Of a stretch of 64,000 nucleotides of DNA, positions 1 to 8,123 are shown piece after piece. Origin of the DNA: Nocardioides daedukensis (GTDB taxonomy: Bacteria > Actinomycetota > Actinomycetes > Propionibacteriales > Nocardioidaceae); contig NZ_JACCAA010000001.1 in assembly GCF_013408415.1 (NCBI RefSeq), positions 1-64,000 of the forward strand. The letters run 5' to 3'. Below the pieces are notes generated by a model. That model worked only from the letters and a program-made list of their open reading frames with translations, searched no databases and had not been told where the DNA came from. Each line of letters begins with the position of its first letter. Within the stretch, counting starts at the first letter, position 1. The translations under genes were made by a program, and so were the position numbers.

Positions 1-407
1 GTCATGTCGAGATCAGTGCCGAGAGGTTCGATCACGTCACCGGTGAGCTCAAGGCGACCTATCGCACGCTGGGGGAGAAGTCCGGTGGCGAGAGCCAGGA
101 GCTGGTCGCCTTCATCGTGGGCTCGGCGCTGCGGTTCCGGCTCGGCGACGAGATGCGATCCCGGCCGCGGTTCGCACCGGTCTTCCTCGACGAGGGCTTC
201 GTGAAGGCCGACTCCGAGTTCGCCGGCCGGGCCGTCCTGGCCTGGCGGGGCCTGGGCTTCCAGCTGATCGTCGGTGTGCCGCTGGACAAGGTGACCGGAC
301 TCGAGCCGCACATGGACGAGCTGCTCGCGATCACGAAGAACAGCCGTACCCACCAGTCCTGGATCACGCCGATCAGCAGTGCGCCTGTGGAGCCGAACGC
401 AGACTAG
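1..407 (+). CDS. JetC/MksB-type SMC-like ATPase, C-terminal part only
   Basis: The reading frame is already open at base 3 and runs 134 codons to a TAG stop, so only the C-terminal ATPase half of a large protein is present. It carries an ABC-type signature (SGGES, about residues 28-32 of the fragment), a Walker B strand (FAPVFLDEGF) and the closing PLDKV segment seen in the SMC-like subunit of Wadjet (JetC, also called MksB/EptC). In that family the protein works with JetA, JetB and the nuclease JetD to recognise and cut circular plasmid DNA. No partner lies downstream, because the next gene is convergent, so the other subunits should lie to the left of the window. The family match rests on memory of these motifs; another SbcC/SMC-like ATPase is possible. 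Confidence 0.72.
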   Translation, partial: HVEISAERFDHVTGELKATYRTLGEKSGGESQELVAFIVGSALRFRLGDEMRSRPRFAPVFLDEGFVKADSEFAGRAVLAWRGLGFQLIVGVPLDKVTGLEPHMDELLAITKNSRTHQSWITPISSAPVEPNAD

Positions 408-456
408 CCAGGCGGTCGCGGATCAGCCGAGTGGCCGACGGGGGAGACGTGCCAGC

Positions 457-1383
457 TCAGCCCTGCTGAACCACGTTGAGCAACGGCAGGCCCGCGGCGA
501 AGCGCGCCAGCTGTGCCTCGACGAGCCGATCGATCCGCGGCTGCATCGCAGAGCTGCCACCGGCTGCGTGCGGGGTGATCAGCACCGCGGGGCAACGCCA
601 CAACGGGTGGTCCGAGGGCAGGGGCTCAGGGTCGGTGACGTCGAGGGCGGCGTGGAGCCGGCCGGACTGCACCTCGGCCAGCAGTGCCTCGGTGTCCACG
701 ACCGCGCCGCGAGCGAGGTTGACCAGCAGTGCCGAGTCACGCATCGCGGCCAGGAAGGGCGCATCCACGAGGTGCCGCGTCTCGTCGGTCAGAGGCGTCA
801 GGATCACCACCACGTCCGCGGTGGGCAACAGGGTCGGCAGCTCCGTGGTCGGTCGCGAGCCGTCCCGACCGCTGCGGGTCACCCCGATCACCTCGCACTC
901 GAACCCCTCGAGGCGGCGAGCAAGGGCTTGGCCGATGCTGCCGAAGCCGACGATGACCACGGTCTTGTCCGCCAGGGACTCGGCGCTGTTGTTGGCTGCC
1001 CAGCGCTGTTCGGCCTGGGCGAGCACGAAGTCGGGCAGCTGTCGCAGCGAGGCCAGGATCAGGGTCATCCCCATCTCGGCGGTGGCCGCGTCGTGCACCC
1101 CGCGTGCGTTGCACAACGTGGCGCCGTCAGGCATCCACTCGGCCAGGTGGTCGACACCGGCGAACTGGGCCTGCACCACCTGCAGCCGGCTCAGGCCAGC
1201 AAGGATCGAGGGATAGTCGAGCTTCACGTCGTACGGCGGCACCCAGAAGTCCGTCTCCGCCAGCACCGCCGGGTCCTCGTCGCCGGCGAACAACCGGTAG
1301 TCCAGGCTCGCCGGAACCTGCTGCAACCTGCTGACAGGAAACGGCAGCGTCACCACGCGGGGTGCGGGTTGGGTGGCTGGCAT
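457..1383 (-). CDS. D-isomer-specific 2-hydroxyacid dehydrogenase
   Basis: This 308-residue protein has the two-domain layout of D-2-hydroxyacid dehydrogenases, which interconvert 2-oxoacids and D-2-hydroxyacids with NAD(P)H in the cytosol. A Rossmann motif GFGSIG is at residues 146-151. The catalytic triad is present as Arg225 (NLARGAVVD), Glu253 (DPEPLP) and His272 (TPHAAG). The ATG at 1383 was chosen because AAGGAGA sits at ribosome-binding distance; the frame continues upstream without family similarity. It ends tail-to-tail with the JetC fragment and begins about 40 bp after the TetR gene upstream of it, so the two may be co-transcribed. The exact substrate (glyoxylate, hydroxypyruvate or phosphoglycerate) cannot be read from the sequence. 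Confidence 0.88.
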   Translation of the reverse strand: MPATQPAPRVVTLPFPVSRLQQVPASLDYRLFAGDEDPAVLAETDFWVPPYDVKLDYPSILAGLSRLQVVQAQFAGVDHLAEWMPDGATLCNARGVHDAATAEMGMTLILASLRQLPDFVLAQAEQRWAANNSAESLADKTVVIVGFGSIGQALARRLEGFECEVIGVTRSGRDGSRPTTELPTLLPTADVVVILTPLTDETRHLVDAPFLAAMRDSALLVNLARGAVVDTEALLAEVQSGRLHAALDVTDPEPLPSDHPLWRCPAVLITPHAAGGSSAMQPRIDRLVEAQLARFAAGLPLLNVVQQG

Positions 1384-1420
1384 GCGCTCTCCTTGCGGGC
1401 CGACGGCCGGTCGCTCCACG

Positions 1421-2107
1421 CTAACGCTGGGTGGGCACGCGATTCGCCACGGCCTCGATGGCGAGGTCGACGGTGAACGAGAACTCCTGCTCCCGGTCGA
1501 ATCGGGCCAGGTCGGCAGCGGCCGCAGCGACGGACGGAAGGCCACTGGACCCCAACACTGCTTGACGATCCGCGACCACCGCTTCATCCGCGGAGCCGTA
1601 CGTCGGGCCGGCCGAGACCTCGCGGAGCAGCGTGCCGACCACTGTCGCGAGCAGTGAGCGCAGCAGGTGTACCGACTCCGGTGCGGCGAAACCTGCCCGG
1701 TGCAGCACACCGAGCACCGCCTCCACCGGGGCGAGCGCCTCGAGCGAGCCGAGCGGTCGGGTCAGCACCAGGTAGGCCGCCTCGGGGTGGAGCAGCGCGC
1801 GTTCGCGGAAACCATGTGCGATGGCACGCAGGTCGGTGGCGAGGTCACCGGTTGCGGGCGGGAAGTCGAGCCCACCGAGGACGTGCTCGGCGATCGCGTC
1901 GAGCAGGTCCTCCTTGTCGTGGACGTGGTTGTAGAGGCTCTTCGGATCCACACCGAGCTCGCGCGCCACCGAGCGCATGCTGACTGCCGCGATCCCGTCG
2001 GCGTCGCTGACCCTCAACGTCGCCTCCACCACTGCGGTGCGGGACAGCGTGCTGGTGCCACGCGGTGGCCGCCCACGGCGTACGACGGGAGTGGGGGAGG
2101 CGTCCAT
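1421..2107 (-). CDS. TetR-family transcriptional repressor (TetR_C class)
   Basis: This 228-residue protein opens with a TetR-type helix-turn-helix; the recognition-helix region reads GVDPKSLYNHVHDKEDLLD, as in the classical TetR/TetR_C group. The rest is the all-helical ligand-binding and dimerisation domain. The ATG at 2107 was chosen; a GTG 36 bases upstream lies inside the palindromic operator and is less likely. It is transcribed away from the SnoaL-like gene at 2166 across a perfect 15-bp palindrome, the usual layout of an autoregulated TetR repressor that also controls its neighbour. The inducing ligand is not evident. Confidence 0.88.
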   Translation of the reverse strand: MDASPTPVVRRGRPPRGTSTLSRTAVVEATLRVSDADGIAAVSMRSVARELGVDPKSLYNHVHDKEDLLDAIAEHVLGGLDFPPATGDLATDLRAIAHGFRERALLHPEAAYLVLTRPLGSLEALAPVEAVLGVLHRAGFAAPESVHLLRSLLATVVGTLLREVSAGPTYGSADEAVVADRQAVLGSSGLPSVAAAAADLARFDREQEFSFTVDLAIEAVANRVPTQR

Positions 2108-2137
2108 GGCTCCATCATGCCGGAACTCGTGGTCAAA

Positions 2138-2157
2138 ACCCACAGTGTGGGTATATT
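2138..2157 (+). promoter_or_regulatory. TetR operator palindrome overlapping a leaderless promoter
   Basis: ACCCACAGTGTGGGT (2138-2152) is a perfect inverted repeat with a one-base centre. It abuts TATATT (2152-2157), a good -10 box whose end lies eight bases before the ATG of the SnoaL-like gene at 2166. The transcript would start at or next to that ATG. A repressor bound to the palindrome would block the promoter, and the divergent TetR gene is the obvious candidate. Confidence 0.7.
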
Positions 2158-2165
2158 GTCATGGC

Positions 2166-2741
2166 ATGTCTGAGACCGGTTCCCGTTTCGTCCTGCCCTC
2201 CGAAGAGGTCCTCCGTGCCCGCGAGAAGCTGGTGCTGGACCACTTCCATGACGAGGTCGCCCATGACTGGGACGCGACCCTGTCGACGTTCCCGCACCCG
2301 CACTACGAGCTGATCCCGTTGATGAAGGTGCACGACGGTGACAGTGCTGTGCGCGACTACTACCGCGACACCCGAGTCGCGTTCCCTGATCAGGACCACG
2401 AGATCATCGCGTTCCGGCACAGCGTCGACGCCGTGATCGTGGAGTTCTGGCTGCTCGGCACGCACCTGGGACCCCTCGGGAAGATCCCGCCGACCGGGTC
2501 GAAGCACCGCACCCGGATGAATGCCTACTTCGTCTTCGACGAGGAAGAGAACCTCGTCGCCGAGCGGATCTACTTCGACCAGCTCACCATCCTCAAGCAG
2601 CTGATCGCCGTTCTGGACAAGAAGAACCCCCGAGACTTGCTCACCCTCGGTCGCGCGGTCCTTGGCCTGCTGGCGATGGCCGGCGAGGAGCCGGACGCGC
2701 GCCTAATGGAAACCACCGAGCCGGAGTTCCTGCGCAGCTGA
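2166..2741 (+). CDS. SnoaL-like / nuclear transport factor 2-fold protein
   Basis: This 191-residue protein resembles the SnoaL-like ester cyclase/NTF2 fold: an N-terminal helical part with a DHFHDEVAHDWDAT segment, a YYRDTRVAFPD stretch, and an aromatic-rich strand pattern ending in FVFDEEENLVAERIYFDQ. Members bind hydrophobic ligands in a cone-shaped barrel; some are cyclases or hydratases and many have no known activity. The ATG at 2166 lies eight bases after a TATATT box, implying a leaderless message. Control by the divergent TetR is inferred from the palindrome overlapping the promoter. No catalytic assignment is possible from the sequence alone. Confidence 0.75.
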   Translation: MSETGSRFVLPSEEVLRAREKLVLDHFHDEVAHDWDATLSTFPHPHYELIPLMKVHDGDSAVRDYYRDTRVAFPDQDHEIIAFRHSVDAVIVEFWLLGTHLGPLGKIPPTGSKHRTRMNAYFVFDEEENLVAERIYFDQLTILKQLIAVLDKKNPRDLLTLGRAVLGLLAMAGEEPDARLMETTEPEFLRS

Positions 2742-2871
2742 ACGCTCCGCCGTTGAACCCTGCTCAGCGGAAACCTGCTCAGTTGAACCCTGCGCATTGC
2801 ACAAGCGTCGACGTTGAGCGCCCTGCGAAACCAAGTCGCCCGCCCCTCACCGGCTCTGACATGCTCGGCCA

Positions 2872-3294
2872 ATGCAGTTCACCGTGACCCGTGGCGGAGC
2901 CGACTCCGAGCTCGATGAGCGCCTCGATGCGGGGCTGACCAACTTCAACCGCGCGACCACGCCGGGGATCGCCGATGCCGAGGAGTTCACCGTCAAGGTG
3001 ACCGACGCCGAGGGGGAGCTGGCTGCCGGCGTCAGCGGCTGGACCTGGGGGACCGCAGCCGGGATCGGGCTGACCTGGGTGCGCGACGACGTACGGCGTG
3101 ACGGCTGGGGCGCCCGACTGTTGGATGCCGCCGAGGAGATCGCTCGCGAGCGTGGCTGTGTGCAGATGCTGGTTTCCTCGTTCACGTTCCAGGCGCCCGG
3201 GTTCTATGAGGTGCATGGGTACGTCGAGTTCGCGCGTACCGAGGGCATCCCCACCGAGGGCTCGGCAGACGTGCACTTCCGCAAGAGCCTGTAG
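2872..3294 (+). CDS. GNAT-family N-acetyltransferase
   Basis: This 140-residue protein is one GNAT domain, which moves an acetyl group from acetyl-CoA to an amine. The acetyl-CoA-binding segment is VRDDVRRDGWGARLLDAAEE (about residues 70-90), matching the R/Q-x-x-G-x-G/A pattern, and FYEVHGYVE near the C-terminus is the usual F-Y-x-x-x-G-F/Y motif. It stands alone between the SnoaL-like gene and the convergent DUF222 gene. The substrate is unknown. Confidence 0.87.
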   Translation: MQFTVTRGGADSELDERLDAGLTNFNRATTPGIADAEEFTVKVTDAEGELAAGVSGWTWGTAAGIGLTWVRDDVRRDGWGARLLDAAEEIARERGCVQMLVSSFTFQAPGFYEVHGYVEFARTEGIPTEGSADVHFRKSL

Positions 3295-3378
3295 CGCGCG
3301 TAGCGCTCGCCAGTCCCGTCGCTCACCCGCGGGATGGCGTCGATGAAGTGACCCGGTGTTGATCAGGTGCCGCGTTGA

Positions 3379-4638
3379 TCAGGTGAGGCGACGGAACGTC
3401 ACCGTGTTGTCCGGTTCGATGCTGTGCCGATAACCCTGATGGTGGATCAACCGATGATGGTGCGGACAGAGCAATCGGCCCCGGGCCAGATCTGTCGGCC
3501 CGCCATGGCTCCACGGATCGTCGTGGTGCGCGTGGCACACGCTGGGCGGCATGCCGCATCCCTTCGCGGTGCAGCCCTTGTCACGCAAGGCCAGCGCACG
3601 GAACTGAGCGGTGCTGAAGAGTCGTCGTTGCCGGCCGAAGTCGAGGATCTCGCTCCGTCCGTCGAGCACTGCGGGCAACAGGCCGCTGCGGCAGGCCAGT
3701 CGGCGGGCCTCGCCGGCACTGATCCGCTGGCCGTTGGCCAAGGTGGCGAAGCCGTGCTCCTTGAGGAGCTGGGAGATGTCGATGGTGATCATCAGGGCCA
3801 CGCTGCTCGCGGCATGGCTCGGAAGCTTGTCGGCGGGGAACATCTCGATCAGCTCCATGAAGGCGTGACCCATCCGCTCGGGAGTGATCGAGGAGCCGTC
3901 GCGCGGCGCGGCGGAATCGTCTCCCGAGGGAGCGCCGGGGAGCGTGCGCCGCGGGTCGGCCAGGGCCAGGAGCTGGTTGCGGAGCAGCTCGCCCTGGACG
4001 GCGGGAAGGCTGAAGCGTCCGAGAACCCGGCCGTGCCCGTCGTTGGTCAGCGTGATCCGGGCCCTGGCGTTGGCCTCGTCCTCCTCACGCTTGAGCCGCT
4101 TGGCCTCGTCCGCCTCGAACCGCTCGGGGTCGATCGTCTCGAGGATGTGCTTGCCCAGGATGCGGAGCTCGTCGGCGTTGTGTCGCTGGGCCTCGTCGAG
4201 AAGGATGTCGCGAGCCTTGTCGACCAGGGCGGGCTCGAGATCGCTGGGCAGGTCGTCGACCACATCGACGATCACGCCTGCCTGGTCGACATGGAGCTCT
4301 CCACTGGCAAGGGCATCGGCCACCGGCTCGTGGACCGTCCGCGCGAGGGAGCGGGCCAATCTCAGGCGACGGTTGGCGTCCCGGGGTGTGAGCCGCGTCA
4401 GGCTGGCCCACCAGTTGGCCGCGTGTCGGGCGCCGACCTTGTCACTCAGCTCGCGCGTGGTGGCCTCGGTGGCAACCCTGCCGGTGGCGTGCGTGAGCCG
4501 GTTTCCGAAGGTGGTTGTCCGGGTGAGCAACGCCTCGAGGTCGTCGTCGGACAGGATCGGCAGTGACATCTCGCAGAAGTCAGCGAGCACCTCGTCCAGA
4601 CGAGTCAGCAACTCGTCTGCGAAGGATGTGGTTGTCAT
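3379..4638 (-). CDS. DUF222 domain protein with C-terminal HNH nuclease motif
   Basis: This 419-residue protein has the N-terminal helical DUF222 domain followed by an HNH zinc-finger nuclease motif near the end (CTAKGCGMPPSVCHAHHD, then LCPHHHRLIHHQGY). The family is present in many copies in actinobacterial genomes, and its function is not established although nuclease activity is likely. Two 12-bp direct copies of GTTGATCAGGTG (3358-3369 and 3374-3385) overlap its stop codon. It is a single-gene unit. It could be a degenerate mobile homing-type element, but the reading frame is intact. Confidence 0.9.
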   Translation of the reverse strand: MTTTSFADELLTRLDEVLADFCEMSLPILSDDDLEALLTRTTTFGNRLTHATGRVATEATTRELSDKVGARHAANWWASLTRLTPRDANRRLRLARSLARTVHEPVADALASGELHVDQAGVIVDVVDDLPSDLEPALVDKARDILLDEAQRHNADELRILGKHILETIDPERFEADEAKRLKREEDEANARARITLTNDGHGRVLGRFSLPAVQGELLRNQLLALADPRRTLPGAPSGDDSAAPRDGSSITPERMGHAFMELIEMFPADKLPSHAASSVALMITIDISQLLKEHGFATLANGQRISAGEARRLACRSGLLPAVLDGRSEILDFGRQRRLFSTAQFRALALRDKGCTAKGCGMPPSVCHAHHDDPWSHGGPTDLARGRLLCPHHHRLIHHQGYRHSIEPDNTVTFRRLT

Positions 4639-4920
4639 GAGCCTGGGCTCCTCTCGACCAGCGACGCAAAAGCGCGCAGTGAATTGGATGCCCTCGAGTC
4701 CCCGTCACAGCTGACGTACCCCCGGAGGGTCGTGCGCGCCACCCGATCCAACTAGGTGGAGCCCGACACTTGCTCGCCCTCCACGACTCTCATCGCCTCA
4801 GGCAGCCCGTCGGAACGGACCGAGCTCGTCGTCCTCAGCGCCGGACTATTGACTCGAGCTCTGGCTCGATTTTACGCCGGTCAAGGACCACGTGCAAGTG
4901 TTTTTCAACAGGAATGGCGC

Positions 4921-4934
4921 TAGAATGCATGCAT
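4921..4934 (+). promoter_or_regulatory. Leaderless promoter with palindrome at the FitA-like antitoxin start
   Basis: TAGAAT (4921-4926) is a good -10 box six bases before the antitoxin ATG at 4933. The bases ATGCATGCAT (4925-4934) form a perfect palindrome across the start site, a plausible site for autoregulation by the ribbon-helix-helix antitoxin. No clear -35 box was seen. Confidence 0.5.
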
Positions 4935-5166
4935 GGCCACTGTTCAGATTCGCAACCTCGACGACGACGCATATGCGGTGCTCAAACGACGGGCATCCGC
5001 CTCCGGACGCTCGCTGCAGGAGTACCTCCGGATCACCCTCGAGCGACAGGCCGCAGAGCCCACTGTCGAGGAGGCGATCACCCGCGCACGCGTCGACTTC
5101 GCCTGGTCCGACAAGCCCACCATGGGCGACATCGTCACCAGCCAGCAGACCGGCCGGGGCCGATGA
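4933..5166 (+). CDS. Ribbon-helix-helix antitoxin (FitA-like)
   Basis: This 77-residue protein begins with the MATVQIRNLDDDAYAVLKRR pattern of FitA/Arc-type ribbon-helix-helix antitoxins, which bind operator DNA as dimers. Its C-terminal half (about residues 45-77) should wrap and inhibit the PIN toxin. Its TGA stop overlaps the toxin ATG (ATGA), typical of translationally coupled toxin-antitoxin pairs. Autorepression is likely, with a palindrome across the start codon as the candidate site. Confidence 0.87.
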   Translation: MATVQIRNLDDDAYAVLKRRASASGRSLQEYLRITLERQAAEPTVEEAITRARVDFAWSDKPTMGDIVTSQQTGRGR

Positions 5167-5564
5167 TCGTCCTCGACACCTCGGTGCTCGTTGCCGCCTT
5201 GCTCGGCCCCGCGCACCTCAGTGACGCGATCGCGCGTCGACTGGGCACCGAGCGCGTGGTGGCGCCCGAGCTGGTCGACATCGAGGCCACGGGGCTGCTC
5301 GACGTACTCGCGCGCGAGGGCACTGTGAGCCCCGAGGCGGCCGAGCATGCGCTCAGGGCGCTGGCCACCTTCCCGCTCGAGCGCGTCTCGCCTGCGCCGT
5401 TGGTGGCACGCGTCTGGGAGCTGCGAGCCGAGCTCACCGCCCACGACGCGACCTTCGTGGCGCTCGCGGAGTCGCTGGGCGCCACGCTGGTCACCGGGGA
5501 CGAGAGCCTGGCCAAGACCGCCAAGACCGCCGCGGCGCGGTGCGCGGTCGAGGTGATCGGCTAG
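5163..5564 (+). CDS. PIN-domain ribonuclease toxin (VapC/FitB family)
   Basis: This 133-residue PIN domain has the four acidic residues expected for Mg2+-dependent RNA cleavage: Asp5 in MIVLDTSVLV, Glu41 in LVDIEATGL, Asp95 in AHDATFVALAE and Asp113 in TGDESL. VapC/FitB toxins cleave tRNA or rRNA sites and stop translation unless bound by their antitoxin. The ATG overlaps the antitoxin stop by four bases. All catalytic positions are intact, so the module should be functional. The RNA target cannot be predicted. Confidence 0.88.
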   Translation: MIVLDTSVLVAALLGPAHLSDAIARRLGTERVVAPELVDIEATGLLDVLAREGTVSPEAAEHALRALATFPLERVSPAPLVARVWELRAELTAHDATFVALAESLGATLVTGDESLAKTAKTAAARCAVEVIG

Positions 5565-5613
5565 ATCCCACCAGTTGGGTACCGGCTCCGGGACGTCGAG
5601 CGAAGGAGTCACC

Positions 5614-7407
5614 GTGGGTTCAGTGGCCGACCAACTGCTGGAACGCCTCCGCGAGTGGGGCGTGCGACAGGTCTTCGGATATCCCGGGGACGGCATCAAC
5701 GGCATCCTCGGGGCGTTCTCCCGCGCCGAGGATGATCCGCGCTTCATCCAGTCACGCCACGAGGAGATGAGCGCCTTCCAGGCGGTCGGCTTCGCCAAGA
5801 TGAGCGGCCAGGTGGGCGTCTGCCTGGCGACGTCCGGACCAGGCGGCATCCACCTGCTCAACGGGCTGTACGACGCGAAGCTCGACCACGTGCCCGTCGT
5901 TGCGATCGTGGGCCAGACGAACCGCTCGGCGATGGGCGGCTCCTATCAGCAAGAAGTCGACCTGCATGCACTCTTCAAGGATGTGGCCGGTGACTTCGTC
6001 CAGTCGGTCACGGTGCCCGAGCAGCTGCCCAACGTGCTGGACCGGGCCTTCCGTGCGGCGCTCACCAGGCGTGCACCGGCAGTGGTCATCGTCCCCAACG
6101 ACGTGCAGGAGCTGGACTACTCCGCACCCACTCACGACTTCAAGATGGTGCCGTCGAGCCTCGACCTGAGCCCGACCTCGCGGGCGCTCCCGGACGAGCA
6201 GGCGTTGGCCCGGGCAGCCGATGTGCTCAATGCCGGAACGAAGGTCGCGCTCCTGATCGGGCAGGGTGCCCGGGGCGCGGTGCGAGAGGTCACCGAGGTC
6301 GCCGACCTGCTCGGCGCCGGCGTCGCCAAGGCGCTGCTGGGCAAAGACGTGCTGCCAGACGACCTCCCTTGGGTGACGGGCTCGATCGGCCTGCTCGGGA
6401 CCCGGCCCAGCTATGAGCTGATGCGTGACTGCGACACTCTGCTCACCGTTGGCTCGAGCTTTCCCTACAGCCAGTTCCTGCCCGACTTCGATCAGGCCCG
6501 CGCGGTTCAGATCGACCTCGACGGATCGATGATCGGGATGCGCTATCCCTATGAGGTCAACCTGGTGGGAGATGCCGCGAGCACGCTGTCCGCGCTCGCC
6601 CCGCTGCTGACGCGCAAGGAGGATCGCAGCTGGCGCGAGGGCATCGAGCACGACGTACGACGCTGGTGGGACACGATGGACGCCGAGGCGATGGTCGAGG
6701 CCGATCCGGTCAACCCGATGCGCATCTTCAGCGAGTTCTCCGCGCGTGCTCCCGAGGACTCGATGATCTTCGCCGACAGCGGATCCGCCGCCGACTGGTA
6801 TGCCCGCCACATCCGCATGCGCGGCTCCATGCGCGGAACCCTGTCCGGGACCTTGGCCAGCATGGGACCGGCGGTGCCCTATGCGATCGGGGCGAAGTTC
6901 GCGCATCCCGGACGCCCGGCGATCGCGTTCGAGGGCGACGGCGCGATGCAGATGAACGGGTTGATGGAGCTGATCACGATCAAGCGCTACTGGCCCGAGT
7001 GGGAGGACCCGAGGCTGGTCGTCGCCGTGCTGCACAACAACGACCTCAGCCAGGTGACCTGGGAGCTGCGCGCCCTCGGTGGCACGCCGGCATTCGTCGA
7101 GTCGCAGCGCCTGCCCGACATCTCCTATGCCGACGTCGCACACGGGCTCGGGCTGGGGGCGATCACCGTGACCGACCCCAACGCGCTCGGCGACGCCTGG
7201 GACCAGGCGCTCTGTGGTGACCGGCCCTACCTGATCGACGTGCACTGCGATGCCGACGTACCCCCGGTGCCGCCGCACGCCACCCTCGAGCAGATGACCG
7301 CGATGACCCAAGCACTGATCAAGGGGGACCCGAGTCGGTGGGGCGTGATGAAGGAGGGCCTCAAGGTGAAGGCCCAGGAACTCCTGCCGCACCGGGGCGA
7401 CCAGTGA
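5614..7407 (+). CDS. Thiamine pyrophosphate-dependent enzyme (pyruvate oxidase/acetolactate synthase-like)
   Basis: This 597-residue protein has the three-domain POX/AHAS architecture. The N-terminal PYR domain contains RHEEMSAFQAVGFAK, whose glutamate activates the cofactor. A central domain follows, and the C-terminal PP domain has the TPP motif GDGAMQ ending in NN about 27 residues later. Such enzymes decarboxylate pyruvate or related 2-oxoacids. The GTG at 5614 was chosen because GAAGGAG precedes it; the frame is open further upstream. It follows the toxin gene by 49 bp and may be co-transcribed with the glyoxalase-fold gene. The closest family I recall is the YdaP/pyruvate-oxidase-like group; whether it is an oxidase, decarboxylase or synthase is not resolved. 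Confidence 0.85.
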   Translation: MGSVADQLLERLREWGVRQVFGYPGDGINGILGAFSRAEDDPRFIQSRHEEMSAFQAVGFAKMSGQVGVCLATSGPGGIHLLNGLYDAKLDHVPVVAIVGQTNRSAMGGSYQQEVDLHALFKDVAGDFVQSVTVPEQLPNVLDRAFRAALTRRAPAVVIVPNDVQELDYSAPTHDFKMVPSSLDLSPTSRALPDEQALARAADVLNAGTKVALLIGQGARGAVREVTEVADLLGAGVAKALLGKDVLPDDLPWVTGSIGLLGTRPSYELMRDCDTLLTVGSSFPYSQFLPDFDQARAVQIDLDGSMIGMRYPYEVNLVGDAASTLSALAPLLTRKEDRSWREGIEHDVRRWWDTMDAEAMVEADPVNPMRIFSEFSARAPEDSMIFADSGSAADWYARHIRMRGSMRGTLSGTLASMGPAVPYAIGAKFAHPGRPAIAFEGDGAMQMNGLMELITIKRYWPEWEDPRLVVAVLHNNDLSQVTWELRALGGTPAFVESQRLPDISYADVAHGLGLGAITVTDPNALGDAWDQALCGDRPYLIDVHCDADVPPVPPHATLEQMTAMTQALIKGDPSRWGVMKEGLKVKAQELLPHRGDQ

Positions 7408-7452
7408 CGAGCGGCGGTTACTGACCAGCGCGTGTCTGGGTACCGCAACGTC

Positions 7453-8028
7453 ATGGCAACCAAGGAAGAACGCGAGATCGGAGACCTGCGGTTGGCGACG
7501 GTCGTCGTCAACGTGCGGGACATGGAGCGCGCAACCGAGTTCTGGAGGCGAGCGATCGGCTATCACCCGGCCGACGACCAGCAGGACGGCCACTTCAGGA
7601 CGCTCGTCCATGCCAACCGGACGCCGATCGTCCTCCAGCTGACCGACCGCGCGCCGAGCGGACCCGTTCGGGTGCACCTCGACCTCTACACCCAGGAGCA
7701 GCAGCGCCACGTGGAGCGGCTCATCGAGCTGGGTGCCGAACGCGTGGATGACTGGCCTGATCGCGAGGAGTCGGAGGGGCCAGAGGTCGTCGTACTGCGG
7801 GATCCGGACGGCAACGAGTTCTGCGTTGTCGACACGGCCTCCGGCAGCTCGGAGAGCCAGGTGTCGGAGGTGACCAACATGCGCGGCGAGCCCGAGGAGA
7901 TCTCGCCCGGCGACGCCACTGCGGGCTATCCGACCGGCGAGAGCGGGTCCGCGCAGGAGGGCACGGCCGGGCCGCTCGCTCCACCGCGACACAACCCTCC
8001 CGAGCCGGGCAACAAGTCGGCTCGTTAG
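7453..8028 (+). CDS. Glyoxalase/VOC-fold protein with disordered C-terminal tail
   Basis: This 191-residue protein has one vicinal-oxygen-chelate domain (about residues 10-125). It starts LATVVVNVRDMERATEFWRR and ends VVLRDPDGNEFCVVDT, the pattern of the Glyoxalase-like (PF18029) family. The last 60 residues are low-complexity and rich in Gly, Ser, Pro and Glu, probably disordered. The ATG at 7453 was chosen; a GTG 21 bases upstream is possible. It follows the TPP enzyme by 45 bp. Metal-binding residues can be guessed but the reaction cannot. Confidence 0.8.
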   Translation: MATKEEREIGDLRLATVVVNVRDMERATEFWRRAIGYHPADDQQDGHFRTLVHANRTPIVLQLTDRAPSGPVRVHLDLYTQEQQRHVERLIELGAERVDDWPDREESEGPEVVVLRDPDGNEFCVVDTASGSSESQVSEVTNMRGEPEEISPGDATAGYPTGESGSAQEGTAGPLAPPRHNPPEPGNKSAR

Positions 8029-8123
8029 CCTCCGCGAGCTGCTCGCCGGCTCCACCAGATCGCCACACCCCGCGCCGCCAGCACGATCGCATCGCCTGAG
8101 CAGGGCTGGCAGGAGGAGAGCAC

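Noticed and set aside
2753..2794. Direct repeat GTTGAACCCTGC after the SnoaL-like gene
   Set aside because: Two 12-bp copies only, with no hairpin or coding role visible.
3358..3385. Direct repeat GTTGATCAGGTG at the end of the DUF222 gene
   Set aside because: Only two short copies, partly coding, with no associated element; probably chance or local duplication.
3424..4566. A 380-codon plus-strand frame
   Set aside because: It lies opposite the DUF222/HNH gene and has the low-complexity composition of an antisense frame.
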